Source of the DNA: Actinomycetota bacterium
GTDB taxonomy: Bacteria > Actinomycetota > Actinomycetes > Streptosporangiales > Streptosporangiaceae
DNA: 22,901 nucleotides
Direction: 5' to 3'
Assembly: GCA_003140115.1 (NCBI GenBank)
Contig: PLIQ01000158.1
Coordinates: 4,606 to 27,506, forward strand
This document shows, piece after piece, positions 15,523-22,901 of the stretch (position 1 is its first letter; each line of letters opens with the position of its first letter). The notes under the pieces were generated by a model. That model was not told the origin of the DNA, did no database searches, and saw only the letters and a list, made by a program, of their open reading frames with translations. Position numbers and translations under genes: made by a program.

Positions 15523-16314
15523 TCACAGTAAGATCCCGAGCAGGGCGGCCAGGTTATCGCCAAGGATGGCGGCCTCGTCCTCGGGCGGCAGGCCGAGCGC
15601 ACGGATGGCGGCGATTTCCGCCGCCGGGTCGGTCATCGGCCAGTCAGACCCGTAGACGACGCGGTCGGCGCCGTGGCGGCTGATGATCTCACGGATACGA
15701 GCTGGATCAAGCCCGGCGGTGCTCGGCGGCCAGGAGGTTTCCAGGACGGCACGGGATCCAACGAGCAGATCCTCCGCCTCATCCAGCCGGTGGTATCCGC
15801 CGAAGTGGCAGGCGATGACCCGCAGGCCGGGCACCGCGTCCAGCAGCACCCGCAGGGACCGGGGCGAGCCGCGGTCGTTGGCATCGGTGTCGCCGCCGGC
15901 GCCGACGTGGGTAATCACGGTGACGCCAGCCTCCGCCAGCGCGGCGGCGATGTCGATGACGCGCGGGTCGGACAGCGACAGGTCCTGAAACAGCGGGTGC
16001 AGCTTTACCCCGCTGATGCCGTTGTCCCGCAGCGACTTCAGGTTCACGGCCGGCGACAGCTCCGGGTGCACGGTGCCGAAGGGAACGAACCGGGTCCGGT
16101 CGATCGAGCCGATGAACTCGTTCGTCCGCTGCACCGTCCGGGCCGCGTGCGCCACGCCGAGGCAGACCGCGCGGTCGATGCCCGCCACATCCATGGTGCG
16201 CCGGAGCCCTGCTATCGTGCCGTCGTGCCGAGCATCCAGGCCGGCCGGTCGGCCAGCCAGCACGGCAGGCGCTATGTGGTCAGGCCAGACATGGCAATGC
16301 GCATCGATGATCAC
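15523..16314 (-). CDS. Amidohydrolase family 2 (TIM-barrel) metal-dependent hydrolase or decarboxylase
   Basis: 263-aa TIM-barrel protein of the amidohydrolase_2 family, which includes ACMSD, resorcylate decarboxylase and lactone hydrolases. Metal ligands are visible: His6-x-His8 in DAHCHVWPDH, His136 in VITHVGAGG, His170 in VIACHFGGYH, and Asp224 in VVYGSDWPMTDP. GVKLHPLFQ is the usual strand-4 motif, so the active site looks complete. The start is GTG 16314 with GGGAGCG upstream, overlapping the acyl-CoA dehydrogenase stop by 4 nt (GTGA), hence co-translation. The pairing suggests a hydrolytic or decarboxylating step in the same pathway; the substrate is unknown. Confidence 0.88.
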   Translation of the reverse strand: MIIDAHCHVWPDHIAPAVLAGRPAGLDARHDGTIAGLRRTMDVAGIDRAVCLGVAHAARTVQRTNEFIGSIDRTRFVPFGTVHPELSPAVNLKSLRDNGISGVKLHPLFQDLSLSDPRVIDIAAALAEAGVTVITHVGAGGDTDANDRGSPRSLRVLLDAVPGLRVIACHFGGYHRLDEAEDLLVGSRAVLETSWPPSTAGLDPARIREIISRHGADRVVYGSDWPMTDPAAEIAAIRALGLPPEDEAAILGDNLAALLGILL

Positions 16315-17474
16315 TGCTCGCTCCCAGCTGAGTAGCGCTTGATCAGCTGCCTGGCCAGCGAGTCCAGGATCACCTCGGTGGCGCCCTCGTAAATCCGCAT
16401 CGGCCGCGCCTCGCGGTACAGGCGCTCGATCAGGCTGCCCCGGACCAGTCCGAAGCGCCCCATTACCTGAACGGCACGGTCGACGACCTGACCGCTGATC
16501 TCGGTCGCGGCGACCTTGGCCATCGACGACAGGTGCAGGTTGGCCAGCGGGTCGCGGGCGGCAGCCGCAGCGGCTCTGTAGGTCAGTGACCTGGCCATCT
16601 CAATGTCGGTCCAGGACCTGGCCAGCATGGTGGGCACCGGCCCGAGTCGCGCCAGCGGCGTCCCGAACTGCTCCCGCGAGCTTGTATGCCTGACGGCCTC
16701 CTCCAGCGCTGCCTGAGCGAGCCCGACCGCCGCGCCGGCCACCGAGACCCGAAAGGTGGCCAGGGTAGCCAGCGCCAGGCTGAAGCCCTTGCCCGGTGGG
16801 CCGATGCGGTGATCGGCTGGCACCCGCACGCCCTCGAGCACCACATCGCCGAGCACGTGCGGCGCGATGATCTGGTGCGGGTGCGTGACGGTGACGCCCG
16901 GCTGCGAGGCAGGCACCAGGACCAGCGAGAAGCCCGCGCCTTCGCGGCCGAGGACGCAGTAGAAGTCCGCGTCGCCGGCGTTGGTGATGAATGACTTGTG
17001 GCCCTCCACGATCAGGTCGCCGTTCTGCTCACTGATCGCGGTGGTGATCGCCTTCAGGTCGGAGCCGACCTCCGGCTCGGTCAGCGCCAGCGCGGCGATG
17101 GCCTCACATCCGGCGACCGCGGGGAGCCACCGCTTGCGCACCGCGTCGCTGCCGCCCGCCACGATGGGGTAGCTGCCGATGCCCTGCATGGCGAACATGG
17201 AATCCAGATGAGCGCTGACCCCGGCCAGGACCTCGCGCACCACGGTCACAGCGAGGGAGTCCACGCGCGCGAATCGGCCGCCGAACTCGGCAGGTACCGT
17301 GACCGCGGCCAGCCCGCTGGCGGCGAGCCGCGCACGGACCTGCGGGTGCACCGAGTCGGATTCGTCCGCCTCCGCCGCGACACCGGCCACCGATGAGGCC
17401 AGCGCGTGCGCCTCAGCCTGCAGCTCGCGGTAGCGCTCCGGTAGCTCGAAGAGGCCCGCCTCCGGTGATGTCAC
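16311..17474 (-). CDS. Acyl-CoA dehydrogenase
   Basis: 387-aa FAD-dependent acyl-CoA dehydrogenase introducing an alpha,beta double bond into an acyl-CoA. The middle-domain motif LTEPEVGSD lies at residues 131-139, then KSFITNAGDADFYCVLGR, then SSREQFGTPLARLGPV. The C-terminal IYEGATEVILDSLARQLIKR has Glu363 at the usual catalytic base position. Start GTG 17474 has GGAGG 7 nt upstream. It is first in a two-gene unit with the amidohydrolase and divergent from an SDR gene across a short AT-rich region. Chain length preference cannot be deduced, but it is a full-length, apparently active member. Confidence 0.93.
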   Translation of the reverse strand: MTSPEAGLFELPERYRELQAEAHALASSVAGVAAEADESDSVHPQVRARLAASGLAAVTVPAEFGGRFARVDSLAVTVVREVLAGVSAHLDSMFAMQGIGSYPIVAGGSDAVRKRWLPAVAGCEAIAALALTEPEVGSDLKAITTAISEQNGDLIVEGHKSFITNAGDADFYCVLGREGAGFSLVLVPASQPGVTVTHPHQIIAPHVLGDVVLEGVRVPADHRIGPPGKGFSLALATLATFRVSVAGAAVGLAQAALEEAVRHTSSREQFGTPLARLGPVPTMLARSWTDIEMARSLTYRAAAAAARDPLANLHLSSMAKVAATEISGQVVDRAVQVMGRFGLVRGSLIERLYREARPMRIYEGATEVILDSLARQLIKRYSAGSEQ

Positions 17475-17588
17475 GTCGTCGCCTCCAAATAATATCCATG
17501 CTAACTATAACAATGAATTATGCTGTGAGGCAGCCGTAGCGTGTCAAGTCGGAAAGTATCAGCGCCCTCGGGCGCCGGGAAGGCAGTC
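17475..17588. promoter_or_regulatory. Divergent promoter region between acyl-CoA dehydrogenase and SDR genes
   Basis: Bases about 17488-17525 are strikingly AT-rich. TATAGT on the minus strand is a possible -10 for the dehydrogenase unit. ATGCT occurs twice in direct orientation 17 nt apart (17503 and 17525 areas), perhaps a regulator site. On the plus strand GGGAAGG at about 17577-17583 serves the SDR start at 17589. Promoter elements are inferred by eye. Confidence 0.45.
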
Positions 17589-18356
17589 ATGATGGCGGAC
17601 GGAACTGATGCACTGTTCGACTTGACCGGGCGGGTGGCGCTGGTCACCGGCGGGAGCCGCGGCCTCGGCCGCCAGATGGTAGAGGGTTTCGCCCGGGCCG
17701 GGGCAGACGTCGTCATCGCGAGCCGGGACGCCGCCAAGTGCGCCGAGTACGCCAAGGAAATCACCGAGCTGACTGGCCGGCAGGCCTTCCCGTTCGGTGT
17801 TCACATGGGGCACTGGGCCGAGATCGGCGAGCTGGCCGACGCGGCGTATGACCGGTTCGGGCGGGTCGACATCCTGGTCAACAACGCCGGCTCCTCCCCG
17901 CTTTACGACTCGCTCACCGACATCTCCGAGGAGCTCTTCGACAAGGTCATCGGGGTGAATCTCAAGGGGCCGTTCCGGCTCGCCGCGCTGGTCGGGAGCC
18001 GGATGGCGGCGGGCGCGGGCGGATCGATCATCAATATCAGCAGCATGGCAGTGGTCCGGCCACGGCCCGATGTACTGCCTTACGCGGCGGCCAAGGCGGG
18101 GCTCAATGCTATGACGGTGGCGATCGCGCATGCGTTCGGCCCCGCCGTCCGCTGTAACGCGATCATGGCCGGCACGTTCCTGACCGACGTCAGCCGGTCC
18201 TGGGACAAGGACGCCTTCGCGGCCCGGGCCCAGCGGTTCGCGTTGCGCCGCGGCGGGCAGCCGTCCGAGATCGTCGGCACGGCCATCTACCTGGCCAGCG
18301 ACGCCTCCAGCTACACCACCGGGGCGGTGCTGAGCGTCGACGGTGGCCAGCCCTAA
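17589..18356 (+). CDS. Short-chain dehydrogenase/reductase (SDR)
   Basis: 255-aa classical SDR, an NAD(P)-dependent alcohol/ketone oxidoreductase. The cofactor motif TGGSRGLG is near residues 20-27, then NNAGSSP. Catalytic Ser is in NISSMAV, and YAAAK supplies Tyr and Lys. The C-terminal GAVLSVDGGQP is standard. An in-frame GTG at 17541 adds 16 residues, but ATG 17589 was chosen because GGGAAGG precedes it by 5-6 nt and the protein then starts as SDRs usually do. The Rossmann entry DLTGRVALVTGG suggests the gluconate-5-dehydrogenase/3-oxoacyl reductase-like branch. It ends 36 bp from the convergent P450 gene. Confidence 0.92.
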   Translation: MMADGTDALFDLTGRVALVTGGSRGLGRQMVEGFARAGADVVIASRDAAKCAEYAKEITELTGRQAFPFGVHMGHWAEIGELADAAYDRFGRVDILVNNAGSSPLYDSLTDISEELFDKVIGVNLKGPFRLAALVGSRMAAGAGGSIINISSMAVVRPRPDVLPYAAAKAGLNAMTVAIAHAFGPAVRCNAIMAGTFLTDVSRSWDKDAFAARAQRFALRRGGQPSEIVGTAIYLASDASSYTTGAVLSVDGGQP

Positions 18357-18391
18357 GGCTCTAGAGCGAGGTGGTCACGGCGTGGGTGTGC

Positions 18392-19615
18392 TCACGCAGT
18401 GGGGGTCCACCGCAGCGGGAGGCTGGTCAGCGCGAGCTGCCCGCCGCGTTCACGCAGCTCGGCCCCGGCGGCGATGGCGTAGTCAGGGATTCGCTTGTGC
18501 CATTCCTGCACGGCGATGACGAGTTCGTGCCGCGCCAGGTGCATCCCGAGGCAGCGGTGCGGGCCAGCCGCGAAGCCGAGGTGGTGGCTCAGGCCCGGGC
18601 GGTCGAGGTCGAACTCGTCCGGGTTCGCAAACTTGCGCGGGTCACGGTTGGCCGAACCGATGCCCAGCCACAGGACGTCCCCCTGCTTCAGCTTCAGCCC
18701 GTGGAAGTCGATGTCCTGCATGACCAGCCGGCCGTCCTGAATCACCAGCGGGTAGAGCCGGACGAATTCCTCGACGGCCTTGGGGACGAGCTCGGGGTGC
18801 GCGGTGAGCCGGTGGCGCAGCTCTTCGTCGCGCGCGAGGTGCTGGAAGATGTAGCCGAGCGCGGAGCGGGTCGTGTCGAGGCCGGCGGTCATCAGCGTCA
18901 TGCACATGAGCAGCAGGTCATCCGCGGTGAGCCAGTCCCCCACCAGGTCCGGACGCAGCATCCGGGAGATAAAGTCCCACTCGGGGTCGCGCGGGTTCGC
19001 CTTGCGGTCCGCGATTGCGTCGACGAAGTAGGCGGTGATCGCGTTGGCGGCTGGCGTGGGGTCCGGCCCGCCGAAGAACCCGGCGAACAACGCCTCGACC
19101 CACTCGGTGAATTTCGCGCCGTCCTCGACCGGCAGCCCGATCGTCAGGAGGAACATCTCGGTCGGGAACCGGATTGCGAACTCCGACACCACGTCGCACT
19201 CGCCCTTGGGCGCGAGCTCCTCGAGCAACTCGTTGCAGCGCTGATAAACCTGCTGTTCGATCCGCCGCACGGCGGCCGGCGAGAACCACCGGTTGAGCAC
19301 CCTGCGCATCCGGGTGTGCTCGGGCGGGTTGAGGTTGTTCGGCAGGAACCGGACCTCCATGAACGGGTCGAGTGCGTTGACGATGTTGTTGCTGAACACG
19401 TCTGGCATCTGCATGGCCTCGAGCACGTGGTCGAAGCGCTGGATCATGTAGAACGGGTCCTTCGTCGAGTCGTTGAGCAGGAAATCGCTCTGCTCGCGCT
19501 CGGCGTTGAGCTGTGCGTAGTGCCCGAAGATCGGCCGCTCCACCCGGTAGTCGGTGTGCGTGATCGGGCAGCCCGCTGGCGCGATGGCCGGGTTCCCGGT
19601 CGAGCGGTTGGTCAC
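18392..19615 (-). CDS. Cytochrome P450
   Basis: 407-aa soluble bacterial class I P450 monooxygenase. C-helix H100-TRM-R104, I-helix AGLDTT (244-249) for oxygen activation, K-helix ExxR at E283-R286, and the heme loop FAAGPHRCLG with Cys355 as thiolate ligand are all intact. Start GTG 19615 has AAGGAG 5 nt upstream; the ATG overlapping that site is out of frame. It needs a ferredoxin, and one is encoded at 21218-21427; no ferredoxin reductase is visible. The CYP family cannot be fixed by eye. The gene is divergent from the NTF2-like/SDR/ferredoxin unit, with paired inverted repeats between them, suggesting shared control. Confidence 0.96.
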   Translation of the reverse strand: MTNRSTGNPAIAPAGCPITHTDYRVERPIFGHYAQLNAEREQSDFLLNDSTKDPFYMIQRFDHVLEAMQMPDVFSNNIVNALDPFMEVRFLPNNLNPPEHTRMRRVLNRWFSPAAVRRIEQQVYQRCNELLEELAPKGECDVVSEFAIRFPTEMFLLTIGLPVEDGAKFTEWVEALFAGFFGGPDPTPAANAITAYFVDAIADRKANPRDPEWDFISRMLRPDLVGDWLTADDLLLMCMTLMTAGLDTTRSALGYIFQHLARDEELRHRLTAHPELVPKAVEEFVRLYPLVIQDGRLVMQDIDFHGLKLKQGDVLWLGIGSANRDPRKFANPDEFDLDRPGLSHHLGFAAGPHRCLGMHLARHELVIAVQEWHKRIPDYAIAAGAELRERGGQLALTSLPLRWTPTA

Positions 19616-19645
19616 GGCATCTCCTTCACGCGGCGTCCATATTGG

Positions 19646-19665
19646 ATCTAATCATAATTATAGAT
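19646..19665. promoter_or_regulatory. AT-rich inverted repeat upstream of the P450 gene
   Basis: ATCTA and TAGAT flank a 10-nt AT-rich centre, inside a 33-bp AT-rich island 30 bp upstream of the P450 start. It contains TCTAATCAT, close to the TCTAATGAT in the palindrome at 19783-19808. Probably part of the P450 promoter/operator; weaker than its partner. Confidence 0.4.
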
Positions 19666-19782
19666 TTGGAGACGTCAAGGAGCGCGGTAGCCGCCTAGCC
19701 TGGTGCAGTGCGGCGTTGCGGACTCCAGCCAAGGCGATCACCTCTACCGGCTTCTCGCGTGATCCTCGGCTAGAACTATTTT

Positions 19783-19808
19783 AGTCTAATGATGATCAGT
19801 ATTAGACT
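19783..19808. promoter_or_regulatory. Perfect 8-10-8 inverted repeat upstream of the NTF2-like/SDR/ferredoxin unit
   Basis: AGTCTAAT, ten bases, ATTAGACT: exact arms in an AT-rich island ending 42 nt before ATG 19851. Size and symmetry fit a TetR- or GntR-type operator. No such regulator gene is in the window. It is unlikely to be a terminator because the neighbouring genes diverge here. Confidence 0.65.
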
Positions 19809-19850
19809 TGCCGCGAAGCCGCTCAGGACGTACCTGTCTAAGGAGCCGAG

Positions 19851-20342
19851 ATGACCGCGCCCGACGCCGAAAAGCGGATCCGCCGTATCGAAGACCGCCT
19901 CGAGATTCAGGACCTGGCCGTGCGCTACTGCATCGCCATTGACGACAGCGACTACGCCGGCCTGCTCGCGATGTTCGCCGAGAAGGCGAGGCTGGGCGAG
20001 ATTGCCGGGCGGCAGGAGGTTGTCGACGAGCTGCGGGCCATCCGCTCGACGTACGGCCGCACGATTCACACCTCGCGCGGGCATACCGTGCGCTTCGTCG
20101 GTGACGACCACGCGACCGGCATCGTGTTGTCACACGCCGAGCTCGACATCGCCGGGCAAACGATCCACGCCGCGATCCGCTACTACGACGACTACGAGCG
20201 CGAGGAGGGAGTGTGGCGCTTCGGGAGCCGTACGCCGAAGTTCGCCTACGCCGTCCCGGTGAGTGAGCTCGGCGAGTCGCTGACCGACGATCTGCCGGTG
20301 CGCTGGCCGGGTGCCGAGCAGGCACCGGCGGACGAGAATTGA
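19851..20342 (+). CDS. SnoaL/NTF2-like family protein
   Basis: 163-aa protein of the SnoaL-like (nuclear transport factor 2) fold. The start RRIEDRLEIQDLAVRYCIAI, then DDSDYAGLLAMFAEKARLGE, is the standard helix pair. IHTSRGHTVRFVGDDHATGI, then AAIRYYDDYEREEGVWRFGS, gives the beta sheet. Such proteins act as isomerases, cyclases, hydratases or dehydratases, or as subunits of ring-hydroxylating dioxygenases; which role applies is unknown. AAGGAG lies 5 nt before the ATG. The next gene, an SDR, begins 10 nt after the stop, so they are co-transcribed. Confidence 0.85.
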   Translation: MTAPDAEKRIRRIEDRLEIQDLAVRYCIAIDDSDYAGLLAMFAEKARLGEIAGRQEVVDELRAIRSTYGRTIHTSRGHTVRFVGDDHATGIVLSHAELDIAGQTIHAAIRYYDDYEREEGVWRFGSRTPKFAYAVPVSELGESLTDDLPVRWPGAEQAPADEN

Positions 20343-20352
20343 GGAGCCCACG

Positions 20353-21192
20353 ATGAGCGAGGCCCGGCTGCAAGGCAGGGTAGCCGTCGTCACCGGCGGG
20401 GCCAGCGGCATCGGCGCGGGGACGGTCCGCCGGCTCGTCCAGGACGGCGCCCGCGTCGTGCTGGCCGACATCCAAGGCGGCGCCGCCGAGCTGCTGGCGA
20501 AGGACATCGGCCCCCAGGCCCGCGCGGTACGCGCGGACGTGTCATCCGAGGCCGACGTCGCCGCCACCGTGGACCTGGCCGTGGCGGAGTTCGGCCGGGT
20601 GGACGTCATGTTCGCCAACGCAGGCGTCTTCGGGGCGTACGGACCGATCCACACGGCCGACATGGCGGCGGTCGACGCGACCTGGGCGATCGACCTGCGC
20701 GGCGTGTTCCTGTGCATGAAGCATGCCGCGCGGGTCATGCGCCCGCAGGGCTCCGGCGTCATCATCGCGACGACCAGTCCGGCCGCGGTCATGGGCGGCG
20801 TCGGCAACCATGCGTACAGCGCCGCGAAGGCCGGCATTATCGGGCTCATGCGGTCGGTCGCCGCCGAGTTGCGTCCTTATGGCATCCGGGTCAACGCGGT
20901 GATGCCCGGCGCGATCGTCTCGGCGATGACCGCCGACCTGGTGCTCGGTAACGCGACCGCGCTGGATAAGGTCAGCGAGTTGATGGCGCGGGACGCCGCC
21001 GGGCATCGTCCCGGACTGCCCGAAGATCTCGCCGCGGCGGTCAGCTACCTGGCCAGCGACGACGCCGCGTTCGTCACCGGGCACACACTGATCGTCGATG
21101 GCGGCTACACCTCCATCGCCGCCGAATCGCCGTTCTCGACCGGCGACTACGCCGGTGGCGGCGCCTTCTTCGAAGCAGGCCGCCGTGGCTGA
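20353..21192 (+). CDS. Short-chain dehydrogenase/reductase (SDR)
   Basis: 279-aa classical SDR. Cofactor motif TGGASGIG (residues about 15-22), ADIQGG and RADVSSE suggesting NAD preference, and FANAG in place of NNAG. Catalytic Ser in ATTSPAAV and YSAAK for Tyr/Lys. After the usual end VTGHTLIVDGGYTSI there is an extra tail of about 25 residues (AAESPFSTGDYAGGGAFFEA...), seen in some SDRs of catabolic clusters. ATG 20353 follows GAGGAG; the frame is open upstream but that part overlaps the previous gene. It is the second gene of the four-gene plus-strand unit. Confidence 0.92.
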   Translation: MSEARLQGRVAVVTGGASGIGAGTVRRLVQDGARVVLADIQGGAAELLAKDIGPQARAVRADVSSEADVAATVDLAVAEFGRVDVMFANAGVFGAYGPIHTADMAAVDATWAIDLRGVFLCMKHAARVMRPQGSGVIIATTSPAAVMGGVGNHAYSAAKAGIIGLMRSVAAELRPYGIRVNAVMPGAIVSAMTADLVLGNATALDKVSELMARDAAGHRPGLPEDLAAAVSYLASDDAAFVTGHTLIVDGGYTSIAAESPFSTGDYAGGGAFFEAGRRG

Positions 21193-21217
21193 CCGGCACT
21201 CGGCGAGGCAGGAGAGC

Positions 21218-21427
21218 ATGGCCACGGAACTACGCGTCGACTCAGACCGCTGCACCGGGCACGGTCGGTGTTACAGCGCCGCGCCGAACCTGCTCAGCGA
21301 CGATGAGGAGGGCTTCGTCACCTTGCGCGGCTCGGCGATGCCGATCGCGGACGGCCAGCTGACCGACGCGAAAGAGGCGGTCGCCGCCTGTCCCGAACGC
21401 GCGATCACGCTGGCGAGATCGAGCTGA
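21218..21427 (+). CDS. Small P450-type ferredoxin with a Cys-x2-His-x2-Cys cluster motif
   Basis: 69-aa one-cluster ferredoxin, the probable electron donor to the P450 at 18392-19615. Ligands are Cys12, Cys18 and Cys58-Pro, with His15 where a fourth Cys would be. This C-x2-H-x2-C ... CP form is known from actinomycete ferredoxins encoded beside P450 genes, which hold a 3Fe-4S or His-ligated cluster. ATG 21218 has AGGAGAG just upstream. The stop overlaps the next SDR start (TGATG), so expression is coupled. Confidence 0.92.
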   Translation: MATELRVDSDRCTGHGRCYSAAPNLLSDDEEGFVTLRGSAMPIADGQLTDAKEAVAACPERAITLARSS

Positions 21428-22158
21428 TGGCCTCGCCATCGGTCGCCCTCGTCACCGGCGGCGGTTCCGGGATCGGCGCAGCCTGTGCGCTGCGGCTGGC
21501 CGCCGACGGCTTCGCGGTCGTCGTCTGCGACCGCGACCTGAGGCGGGCCGAGGAGGTTGCCGCGCGGTGCGCCGGGCCGGCGCTCGCGGTCGAAGCGGAC
21601 GTCAGCGTCGAGTCATCGGTGGCCGAGATGGTGCGAGCCGCCGGAGAACTCGGCCCGCTGATCGCCGCCGTCAATTCGGCCGCGGTGCCCGACGACGGCG
21701 GACCGGTCGCCGACCTCGATTTCGCCGTGTGGCGGCGGCTCATGTCGGTCAACCTCGACGGCGTCTTCCTGTGCGTGCGCGCCGAGCTGCGCGCCATGCT
21801 CGCGGCCGGCGGCGGATCGATCGTGAGCCTCGGCAGTGTGCTGAGCCTGCGTGGCCATGCGAAGGTGCCAAGCTACGTCACCGCGAAGCACGCACTGATC
21901 GGCCTGCACCGCAGTGTCGCGCTGGAGTACTCCGGTCGAGGGGTTCGCGCCAACGTTGTCTGTCCCGGCTACGTACAGACGCCGCTGCTGTCGCAGCGCA
22001 TGGACGCGGAGCGCGCTGCGACGTTGGTCGCCCAGCATCCGGCTGGCCGACTCGGTACGCCAGAAGACGTGGCGTCGCTCGTGGCCTGGCTATGCGGCCC
22101 GGAGTCGTCGTTCGTGACCGGTGCCGTCTACACCGTCGATGGCGGCTTCACGGCCTGA
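21427..22158 (+). CDS. Short-chain dehydrogenase/reductase (SDR)
   Basis: 243-aa classical SDR. TGGGSGIG near residues 10-17, CDRDLRRAEE with Asp at the end of the second strand suggesting NAD, NSAAVPDDG in place of NNAG, catalytic Ser in SLGSVLS, YVTAK for Tyr/Lys, and a C-terminal FVTGAVYTVDGGFTA. It is the last gene of the plus-strand unit, starting within the ferredoxin stop codon. It faces the convergent alcohol dehydrogenase 26 bp away. It probably oxidises a hydroxyl made by the P450, or acts at a later beta-oxidation-like step. Confidence 0.92.
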   Translation: MASPSVALVTGGGSGIGAACALRLAADGFAVVVCDRDLRRAEEVAARCAGPALAVEADVSVESSVAEMVRAAGELGPLIAAVNSAAVPDDGGPVADLDFAVWRRLMSVNLDGVFLCVRAELRAMLAAGGGSIVSLGSVLSLRGHAKVPSYVTAKHALIGLHRSVALEYSGRGVRANVVCPGYVQTPLLSQRMDAERAATLVAQHPAGRLGTPEDVASLVAWLCGPESSFVTGAVYTVDGGFTA

Positions 22159-22184
22159 CCCGGCGCCGGCTGTCCGCTGGGTGG

Positions 22185-22901
22185 TCAGTCGAAGCGGATG
22201 ACGCTGCGCGCACCGTCCGAGCCGTCCAGTTCCGTCAGGCCCCGGTTCACCTCGGACAGGTCGATGACCTCGGAAATCAACTCATCGAGCTTGAGCTGCC
22301 CGCGCAGGTACATGTCGCAATAGAGCGGGATGTCCAGGCGGAAGTTGCCTGAGCCCATCCGGCTGCCCTGGACGCGCTTCTCCGTAGCCATGAAGATGAC
22401 CGGCGACAGCCGCGCGATGTCGTCCGGCCGGGCGACCCCGACCACCGTCGTCGTGCCGCGTACGCCGGTCATCGCGAACGCTTGTTCAACGGTCGACCCA
22501 CGTCCGACGATCTCGAACGCGTGATCGACGCCACCGCCGGTCAGGGCGAGCACGGAGCCGACCGGGTCGGCCTGCGAGGCGTCGACGATGTCGGTTGCGC
22601 CAAACTGGCGGGCGCGCTCCAGCTTGGCTGGGTTGAGGTCGACGGCGATGACCCGCGACGCGCCTACGAGCCGGGCAGCCTGGACGGCGTTAAGCCCCAC
22701 TCCCCCGCAGCCGATTACCGCGACGGTCTCGCCAGCGGCGACCCGCGCCCGGTTGCGCACCGCCCCTACTCCGGTGAGGACGGCACAGCCGAGCAGCGCG
22801 GCCTTATCCAGCGGCATCTCACTGGGCAGCCGCACGACGGCCCGCTCGGACACCAGCATGTGCGTCGCGAAGCCGCCGAGCCCGACGAACGCGTGGATCT
22901 C
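22185..22901 (-). CDS. Zinc-type alcohol dehydrogenase (MDR family), C-terminal part; 5' end outside window
   Basis: The frame is open to the window edge (reads EIHAFVGLGGFATHMLVSE), so the ATG at 22859 is internal and about 238 residues are seen. The Rossmann motif GCGGVGLNAVQAARLVGASR, then VIAVDLNPAKLERARQFGAT, has Asp for NAD binding. RVQGSRMGSGNFRLDIPLYC and LDELISEVIDLSEVNRGL are typical of class III-like or NDMA-dependent alcohol dehydrogenases of actinomycetes. The catalytic zinc ligands near the N-terminus and the structural-zinc Cys lobe are not in view. It likely oxidises an alcohol intermediate in the same cluster. Confidence 0.92.
   Translation of the reverse strand, partial: EIHAFVGLGGFATHMLVSERAVVRLPSEMPLDKAALLGCAVLTGVGAVRNRARVAAGETVAVIGCGGVGLNAVQAARLVGASRVIAVDLNPAKLERARQFGATDIVDASQADPVGSVLALTGGGVDHAFEIVGRGSTVEQAFAMTGVRGTTTVVGVARPDDIARLSPVIFMATEKRVQGSRMGSGNFRLDIPLYCDMYLRGQLKLDELISEVIDLSEVNRGLTELDGSDGARSVIRFD

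Noticed and set aside
17541..17588. GTG at 17541 as the SDR start
   Set aside because: It would add a non-conserved 16-residue leader; ATG 17589 has GGGAAGG at the right distance.
18357..18391. Terminator between the SDR and P450 genes (GCTCTAGAGC palindrome and a GCGTG/CACGC stem)
   Set aside because: The stems are only 5 bp and one runs into the P450 coding end; too weak to list.
18371..19651. 426-codon plus-strand frame opposite the P450 gene
   Set aside because: Antisense shadow of a complete P450 with all motifs; it has the typical His/Arg/Val-rich composition of a GC-rich antisense frame.

Overview
The window is very GC-rich. Its codons are strongly biased to G/C in the third position, GTG and TTG starts are common, and TGATG/ATGA gene overlaps are frequent. 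The protein families are typical of a filamentous or soil actinomycete; an order such as Streptosporangiales is only a guess. No tRNA, rRNA, CRISPR array, transposase or integrase was found.

Region 1 (1-5294, + strand) is a glycolate-use block. It holds the 3' two thirds of a malate synthase A gene, then glcD-glcE-glcF with 1-nt stop/start overlaps. GlcDEF would oxidise glycolate to glyoxylate, and malate synthase would condense glyoxylate with acetyl-CoA to malate.

Region 2 (5219-8135) is a rearranged stretch. A 59-bp piece of the 3' end of glcF recurs at 8051-8109 with one difference, a synonymous Leu codon. Between the copies lie a large AAA/TPR regulator-like gene without a C-terminal LuxR-type helix-turn-helix, and directly after it the reading-frame tail of a PaaK/CapK-type adenylate-forming enzyme. 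Three unrelated 3' gene ends therefore stand next to one another.

Region 3 (8148-14140) starts with a small Cys-rich protein gene (+). A minus-strand set follows: a small secreted Ser/Thr-rich protein, a 1264-aa membrane-anchored protein with about ten Asp-box repeats, and a two-gene operon of an XRE regulator with a ClpP-like protein that has lost the catalytic His and Asp. A perfect 8+4+8 palindrome sits just upstream of the XRE gene and is its probable operator.

Region 4 (14141-15456) is about 0.94 kb with no convincing gene, then a lumazine-binding/NTF2-like gene carrying a one-base insertion.

Region 5 (15523-22901) looks like an oxidative catabolic or modification cluster: amidohydrolase and acyl-CoA dehydrogenase (-), SDR (+), cytochrome P450 (-), SnoaL/NTF2-like protein, SDR, P450-type ferredoxin and a third SDR (+), and a truncated zinc-type alcohol dehydrogenase (-). 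The P450 and NTF2-like promoters face each other across 235 bp holding two AT-rich inverted repeats with a shared TCTAAT half-site. The substrate cannot be read from the sequence; a hydrophobic terpenoid, steroid or other lipid is a plausible inference.
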